A stretch of DNA of 64,000 nt. Source: JAQBGV01 sp032128395. GTDB taxonomy: Bacteria > Planctomycetota > UBA8108 > UBA1146. The position numbers were made by a program, and so were the translations under genes. This document shows, piece by piece, positions 60,301 to 64,000 of this stretch; the first letter of the stretch is position 1, and each line of letters opens with the position of its first letter. Under the pieces are notes generated by a model. The model saw nothing but the letters and a program-made list of their open reading frames with translations. It ran no database searches and was not told the origin of the DNA. The stretch lies in the NCBI GenBank assembly GCA_032128395.1, contig JAQBGV010000012.1:1-64000 (forward strand), read 5' to 3'.

Positions 60301-60466
60301 TCGTCACGCCGACGAGACCGCCGCGGCGCTCGCCGAACTCCAACGGGTGGCGATCGAGGGAGAAAACATCTTCGCCGAGCTGATGCGGAGCGTCCGCGTC
60401 GCGAGCCTCGGCCAGATCACGCACGCCCTCTACGAGGTCGGCGGCCAGTACCGTCGGAGCATGTAG
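57311..60466 (+). CDS. icmF: Fused isobutyryl-CoA mutase IcmF
   Basis: A 1051-residue single-chain adenosylcobalamin enzyme that interconverts isobutyryl-CoA and butyryl-CoA. ATG 57311 has GGAAGGA 9 bp upstream. It is a true fusion: a B12-binding domain with [11 protein letters not shown] (cobalt-ligand His17), a MeaB-type GTPase with P-loop GTGGAGKS (177-184), a linker, then the mutase barrel. The [10 protein letters not shown] and [11 protein letters not shown] segments and [16 protein letters not shown] follow the IcmF rather than methylmalonyl-CoA-mutase pattern. All domains look complete. The closest alternative is a sister enzyme acting on pivalyl- or isovaleryl-CoA. Confidence 0.95.
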   Translation: MPRPLRFVTAASLYDGHDASINIMRRVLQDQGVEVIHLGHNRSAEEVVDVAIQEDADAIAVSSYQGGHNEFYKYMRDLLGVKGAPWIRIFGGGGGVIVPEEIAALEKYGIDRIYSPEDGRTLGLEGMIRDMIDRTTAPGGVNGRLESTDLPQRLTRLEAGEKIDAGSGDAPIIGLTGTGGAGKSSLTDELVRRLVLDFPDRRIAVLSVDPTKRRTGGALLGDRIRMNAVHHPRVYMRSFATRESGVEFPAAIRAALDLVRGEGFDLVLLETSGIGQGNSGIIDIADLSIYVMTAEYGAASQLEKIDMIDFADVVVLNKFDRGGSHDALRDVRKQYRRARKLFDPTKNDEDLPVFGTVASHFNDSGVERFYRHLLVRLGERGRDWTPVQDRELGSGLERSGAIPPERSGYLREVVQSVRDYKKEVESQVATARDSAALRRSAVLCEGIAGELRGRAEQLWAQLPERTRHLLMEWPERAERFRAEEYVYRVRERELREPLQFESLSGQKIPRIALPRFEDEGTLLRFLLLENLPGSFPYTGGVFPFRRRDELPKRMFAGEGPPERTNERFHYLCRGEPTHRLSTAFDSVTLYGEDPDDRPDIYGKVGESGVSICCLDDMKKLYAGFDLLAPTTSVSMTINGPAPMLLAMFFNTALDQRIEAFRGQHGREPYETERAAFRQEVLQNVRGTVQADILKEDQAQNTCIFSTEFALRMMGDIQRFFIDERVRNYYSVSISGYHIAEAGANPISQLAFTLANGFTYVEYYRARGMEIDEFAPNLSFFFSNGLDPEYSVLGRVARRIWAISMRDLYGADERSQRLKYHIQTSGRSLHAMEIDFNDIRTTLQALMAYYDNCNSLHTNAYDEAITTPTSESVRRAMAIQLIVAQELGLSQNDNPLQGSFIIEELTELVEEAVLEEFRRLDERGGVLGAMERQYQRSKIQEESLLYEHRKHTGELPIVGINTFLREDGAPEVPRKVELRRATAEEKEQRLVDLRDFQARHADETAAALAELQRVAIEGENIFAELMRSVRVASLGQITHALYEVGGQYRRSM

Positions 60467-60632
60467 ACCGTCGCTCCGGAGGAGGAGTCCCGACCGATGA
60501 TCGCATTCGGTGGCCGTGGGACCCGGTCGATCACATACGCGAGCTCGACGTGGTGGGGCCGTGTGGATACTGAAGAGGAGCTGACGATGCAGTGGTCGGA
60601 AGTGTTCTCCGAGCCAGGGCAGTAGGCCGCCC

Positions 60633-61328
60633 GTGGATCACTCGCCCTACGATCGACGTGGGTACCCGATCGTCGACGTGCAGGAAGGGTACGCGGCGTG
60701 GGTGCATACCTACGAGCAGACCGTTCTCGACGAGATGGACCTCGGGCTCCTCGAGGGGCTCGGTACGGTCGACTGGAAGGCTCCTCGACAAGTCCTCGAT
60801 CTCGCCTGCGGAACAGGACGGATCGGGAGCTGGCTCGCGGGTCGTGCGAGCGCTGCCATCGACGGTGTGGATCTCACCCCCGAGATGCTCGACCGGGCGA
60901 GGAGTAGAGAGGTGTACCGGGAACTCCGCGTCGCGGATGTCGTGGCCACCGGATTTCCGGCGGGGAGCTACGACCTCTGCGTCCAGTCGCTCGCGGACGA
61001 GCACCTTCCGGAATTGGGTCCGCTCTACCAGGAGGCCGCGCGACTGACATCCCCTGGGGGGCACTTCGTGATCGTCGGCTACCATCCGCAGTTCCTGATG
61101 GCGGGGATGCCGACCCACTTCGATCGCGCCCCCGGCGATACGGTGACGATCCGCAGCTACGTCCACCTCCTGAGCGACCACGTGAAGGCCGCGAGAGCGG
61201 CCGGCTGGTCGCTGATCGAGATGGCAGAGGGCCTGGTCGACGACGCGTGGATCGCGAAGAAGCCGAAGTGGGAGAAACACCGTGGCGTGCCGATCAGTTT
61301 CGCGATGGTGTGGAGCTCGGCTCCGTGA
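60633..61328 (+). CDS. SAM-dependent methyltransferase
   Basis: A 231-residue class I methyltransferase from GTG 60633. The SAM-binding loop is VLDLACGTGRIG (about 55-66), with GVDLTPEMLDRA and the post-motif LPELGPLYQEAARLTSPGGHFV following the standard order. The first 35 residues are distinctive. Substrate is unknown, and neighbours give no clue. The start has no strong ribosome site; translational coupling from a tiny upstream frame is conceivable. Confidence 0.85.
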   Translation: MDHSPYDRRGYPIVDVQEGYAAWVHTYEQTVLDEMDLGLLEGLGTVDWKAPRQVLDLACGTGRIGSWLAGRASAAIDGVDLTPEMLDRARSREVYRELRVADVVATGFPAGSYDLCVQSLADEHLPELGPLYQEAARLTSPGGHFVIVGYHPQFLMAGMPTHFDRAPGDTVTIRSYVHLLSDHVKAARAAGWSLIEMAEGLVDDAWIAKKPKWEKHRGVPISFAMVWSSAP

Positions 61329-61359
61329 TCCACGGAGCTTCCGGTTCGAAGGAGCAGCC

Positions 61360-63153
61360 ATGACGACAACTCGGCCCGGACTCCTCGGTGCGATGTGGTG
61401 CGCGCTCCTCCTCTTGGTCATCGCATCGCTCGCCACCACGGTGGCTGCCCAAGACGAGCGCCACGCGCCGCGACTCGTACTCCAGATCACCGTCGATCAA
61501 CTCCGCGGGGACCTGCCCACCCGATACTTCGAGCGGCTCGGGCCGGGGGGATTTCGATACCTGTGGAAGCAGGGGGTCGTCTTCTCGAACGCCCACCACG
61601 CCCACGCGAACACCGAGACGATCGTCGGGCACACGACACTCGCGACCGGCGCGCACCCCGCAACACATGGGATGATCGGAAATCTGTGGCTCGACCGGAA
61701 GAGCGGCGAGCAGACCTACGACATCGAGGATGCGCGCTATCCCCTCCTCGTCAAGGGGGTTGGGGTGGATGCCTCGGTCGAGATCGACCCGAGGCAGAAG
61801 GCGGCGCGGAGCCAGGGGCGGTCCCCCTCTGCGATCTTGGTCTCGACTACGAGCGACGAATTGGCGAGCCACACCGGCGGCCGCGCAAAAGTCTTCGCAG
61901 TCTCGGCGAAGGATCGGGGAGCGGTCTCGATGGCGGGACACGCCGGCAAGGCGTTCTGGTTCTCGAAGGCGAGAGGGGAGTTCGTCACCAGTTCGTACTA
62001 CTACGATCAGCTGCCCGAATGGGTGGTCGAGTGGAACGATGGAGGCGATGGCGACGACGGCGACGAGGCTGACAAGGGCGGCGAGAGCGATGAGGAGGAT
62101 GAAGAGGAAAACGGGAAACCGGCTCGGAGGTACCACGAGAAGTCTTGGGAGTTGCTGCATCCCCGCTCTTCGTACCTCTTCGGAGAGTCCGATGACCGTC
62201 CGTGGGAGGTCGATCTCGCCGGATTCGGGAAAACCTTTCCCCATCCGTACGGATCTGCCGACGGCAACTACTACACGACGCTCTTGACCATCAGTCCGGC
62301 CGCGGATGAGCTCACTCTCGACTTCGCCGAGGCGGTGATGGAGCACGAGGACATCGGCCAGGATGCGGTGACGGACTACCTCGGCATCAGTTTCTCGTCG
62401 ACCGACTACATCGGACACTTCTTCGGCCTTTCGAGCTTGGAGGCCGAGGACAACATCCTCCGCCTCGATCGACTGCTCGCTCGCTTGTTCGCGACGATCG
62501 ACGAACGCGTCGGGCTCGAGCGTACGCTGATCGTGCTCTCCGCCGATCACGGCGGTCCCGACACCCCCGGCTATCTGAACGAGTTGGGGATTCCCGCCGG
62601 ATACCTCGATCCCGACTCGTGGGATTCGGAGGGCGCGATCACCCGGTTGAAAGAGGCGTTCGGGATCGAGGGGCCTCTGCTCGAGAAGTTCGTGCACCCC
62701 TATATCTATCTCAGCGAGAACGCTCTCAATACCGAGGGGGTAGACCGCCAGGCGCTCGAACGCGCGGTCGCTCGCGAGGTGACGCGGTTCCCCGGAATCT
62801 CGCAGGCGATCTCGAGTACTGCGCTTCGCTTCGACGATCTACCGGACACCCCGATCGTCCGAGCGGTTCGAAACTCATACCACCCTTCGCGGTCCGGCGA
62901 TGTCTACGTGGTCTCCGAGCCGAACTGGTTCATCCACGATTTCGACGGTCTCCTGGTCGCGTCGGCGCATGGCTCACCCTGGCGGTACGACACCTATGTC
63001 CCGATCGTGTTCGCGGGCGCGGGGATCACGCCCAGGCGTGTCTATCGGAGAGTGGAGACGGTCGCGGTCGCCTCGACGATCGCGCTCTTCGTCGGGACGA
63101 AGTTCCCGTCCGGCGCGGAAGCCGAGCCGCTCGTCGAGGTGCTCGAGCGCTGA
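61360..63153 (+). CDS. PafA-like alkaline phosphatase / nucleotide pyrophosphatase family
   Basis: A 597-residue exported enzyme. ATG 61360 has AAGGAGC just upstream and is followed by a signal peptide (LLLLVIASLATTVAA). Metal and active-site motifs are ITVDQLR (D46), the Thr-nucleophile segment NTETIVGHTTLATGAHP, DYIGHFFG and LSADHGGPDTPG, as in calcium/zinc phosphatases of the PafA type. An acidic, low-complexity insert (about 225-258) interrupts the domain. Probably periplasmic and releasing phosphate from organic monoesters; a phosphodiesterase activity cannot be excluded. It is convergent with the deiodinase-like gene, 11 bp away. Confidence 0.88.
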   Translation: MTTTRPGLLGAMWCALLLLVIASLATTVAAQDERHAPRLVLQITVDQLRGDLPTRYFERLGPGGFRYLWKQGVVFSNAHHAHANTETIVGHTTLATGAHPATHGMIGNLWLDRKSGEQTYDIEDARYPLLVKGVGVDASVEIDPRQKAARSQGRSPSAILVSTTSDELASHTGGRAKVFAVSAKDRGAVSMAGHAGKAFWFSKARGEFVTSSYYYDQLPEWVVEWNDGGDGDDGDEADKGGESDEEDEEENGKPARRYHEKSWELLHPRSSYLFGESDDRPWEVDLAGFGKTFPHPYGSADGNYYTTLLTISPAADELTLDFAEAVMEHEDIGQDAVTDYLGISFSSTDYIGHFFGLSSLEAEDNILRLDRLLARLFATIDERVGLERTLIVLSADHGGPDTPGYLNELGIPAGYLDPDSWDSEGAITRLKEAFGIEGPLLEKFVHPYIYLSENALNTEGVDRQALERAVAREVTRFPGISQAISSTALRFDDLPDTPIVRAVRNSYHPSRSGDVYVVSEPNWFIHDFDGLLVASAHGSPWRYDTYVPIVFAGAGITPRRVYRRVETVAVASTIALFVGTKFPSGAEAEPLVEVLER

Positions 63154-63164
63154 GGCGCAGTCGA

Positions 63165-63872
63165 TCACTCTCGGGCGGTGGCGTCCGACCTCGGCTTTCC
63201 GACATTTCCTCGCAGCCACTCCTTCACTTCGCTCGGTTCGAACCCGAACGGTCCCTGCATCCCTGCCTGGGCGATCCGTCCCTCTACATCGACGACGAAC
63301 AGCCGCTCTGGCCACGCGCAGTAGGCCTCGTCGACGGTGTTCTCCATGTCGTCGACGACGCACGGCATGGTGAGCGCCAGGCTCGCCGCGCAGCTCTGCG
63401 CGATCTCCCTCCGCTCGGTGAAGGTGGTCGGCTGGTCGAAGAGCACTTCGTCTTCCTCGTTGCTCTCCATCTGCCACTCGTCGCGGGGATGGGCCTCGCG
63501 GATGTAGACGAAGAGAAACTGGACACGATCTCGGTACTGCTGGTGAAGGAGTTCGAGGGCATCAGCCTGACGCCGAAACGGCGGTCAGGTCCAACTGCCG
63601 AAGATCAGCACGACCGGCCGATCGCCGCGGAAGTCCGACAGCCGGATCGCTCCGTCCCCGGACCGCGTCTCGAGCGCGAAGTCGGGTGACTCCTCCCCGA
63701 CCAGAGGCACCGGTCGCAGCATCAGTGCGCGGATTTGGTTCCACTCGGGCACACGTTCCTCGGCGGGGCGCGCGTCCATCTCGGCGATCCATTTCTTCGC
63801 ATACTGGTCCGCGGTCATCGCACATCCGATCAATGGAAGAAGTAGGCAACCGAAGAGAGCTTTGCCGATCAT
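63165..63872 (-). CDS. Deiodinase-family selenoprotein lipoprotein (in-frame UGA)
   Basis: A 235-residue product if the UGA at 63585-63587 is read as selenocysteine (residue 96). The N-part alone (63872 down to 63588) ends FGSWT; translation resumes in the same frame as PPFRRQADAL and continues to 63165. Key features match iodothyronine deiodinases: T-U-P-P-F at the active site, FLFVYIREAHPRDEW, VDDMENTVDEAYCAWPERLF and GPFGFEPSEVKEWL. The thioredoxin-like fold is announced by SPDFALETRSGDGAIRL. A signal peptide with lipobox LIGC (Cys17) replaces the membrane helix of vertebrate enzymes. GAGGAGG lies 6 bp before the start. Likely a membrane-tethered reductive dehalogenase or peroxidase-like redox enzyme; iodine as substrate is not implied. 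Confidence 0.88.
63558..63574 (-). promoter_or_regulatory. Candidate bacterial SECIS hairpin
   Basis: Beginning 10 nt after the UGA, GGCGUCA-GGC-UGAUGCC forms a 7-bp stem (one G-U pair) with a GGC loop; opening the last A-U pair gives loop AGGCU. The E. coli fdhF SECIS has a small hairpin with loop AGGUCU 11 nt after its UGA, so both place and loop are similar, although the U after GG in that loop is C here and I see no bulged U. Confidence 0.6.
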
Positions 63873-63888
63873 TACGACCTCCTCAATA

Positions 63889-64000
63889 CTACGACGACGC
63901 CGACACGTACCCCCGCAGCGCGCGGTTCCACAGCAACAAGAGCAGTCCGAACATCCCCGCCATCACCGCGGCGAAGTGCAGGATCCTCTCGACCGTAAGC
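63889..64000 (-). CDS. C-terminal end of a membrane-protein gene (cut by the window)
   Basis: Only the last 36 codons are inside the window, reading on the minus strand to a TAG at 63889-63891. They encode LTVERILHFAAVMAGMFGLL and then LLLWNRALRGYVSASS, a single hydrophobic helix with a short basic tail. The next gene, the deiodinase-like protein, starts 16 bp downstream, so the two probably form an operon. The fragment is too short to name. Confidence 0.7.
   Translation of the reverse strand, partial: LTVERILHFAAVMAGMFGLLLLLWNRALRGYVSASS

Noticed and set aside
63585..63872. The 95-residue frame as a stand-alone small lipoprotein
   Set aside because: It stops exactly inside the redox motif, and the continuation in the same frame carries the rest of the deiodinase family signature.

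Overview
This is a 64 kb, high-GC bacterial chromosome segment from a diderm (outer-membrane) organism. The best guess is a Planctomycetota-like lineage. That rests on gene content: a long MoxR/DUF58/von Willebrand/DUF4175-like operon with two prenyltransferase-repeat proteins, an orphan secretin-like protein, PrkA-YeaH-SpoVR, a fused isobutyryl-CoA mutase, and many predicted lipoproteins, with lptE- and bamD-like genes showing an outer membrane. The phylum is an inference, since there is no rRNA or other marker gene in the window. I see no phage, integrase, insertion sequence, CRISPR array, tRNA or rRNA.

Layout. 1-349: non-coding leader with a 19-bp tandem repeat. 350-17658: ten co-directional genes in an aerotolerance-like envelope locus: MoxR ATPase, DUF58, two membrane VWA proteins, a PQQ-propeller-like exported protein, a prenyltransferase-repeat protein, a DUF4175-like protein, a giant coiled coil with a (SGQQQ)n tract, a small exported protein, and a second prenyltransferase-repeat protein. 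17847-28860: housekeeping run with a CorC-type protein, recO, bamD-like, lptE-like, ftsH, folP, the c-di-AMP/cell-wall set cdaA-cdaR-glmM, and a dapA broken by one extra C. 28976-40030: an HD nuclease, a TPR-histidine kinase plus sigma-54 activator, an exported TPR protein, a two-lobed trypsin/PDZ protease and a large TPR lipoprotein. 40268-43341: sucC-sucD-mdh. 43495-45116: a divergent XRE regulator and DHH phosphoesterase. 45235-48575: a lipoprotein plus a soluble histidine kinase and sigma-54 activator. 48866-55996: dnaK, then the prkA-yeaH-spoVR stress operon. 56073-63153: secretin-like protein, icmF, a methyltransferase and a PafA-like phosphatase. 63165-63872 (minus strand): a lipoprotein of the iodothyronine-deiodinase family that appears to be a selenoprotein. 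A truncated membrane-protein gene runs off the right edge.

The most exciting item is the last complete gene. Two reading frames separated by a single in-frame UGA together make one 235-residue deiodinase-like protein, with the UGA exactly at the catalytic selenocysteine position (motif FGSWT-U-PPF). A GG-loop hairpin of bacterial-SECIS shape begins 10 nt after the UGA. Other notable signals are a dispersed intergenic palindrome family (GGTGCCTGTCCC core), a frameshifted dapA, a protease with an apparently dead second protease lobe (Ser to Cys), perfect palindromes before prkA and sucC, and the large VWA/prenyltransferase-repeat locus, whose role is unknown.
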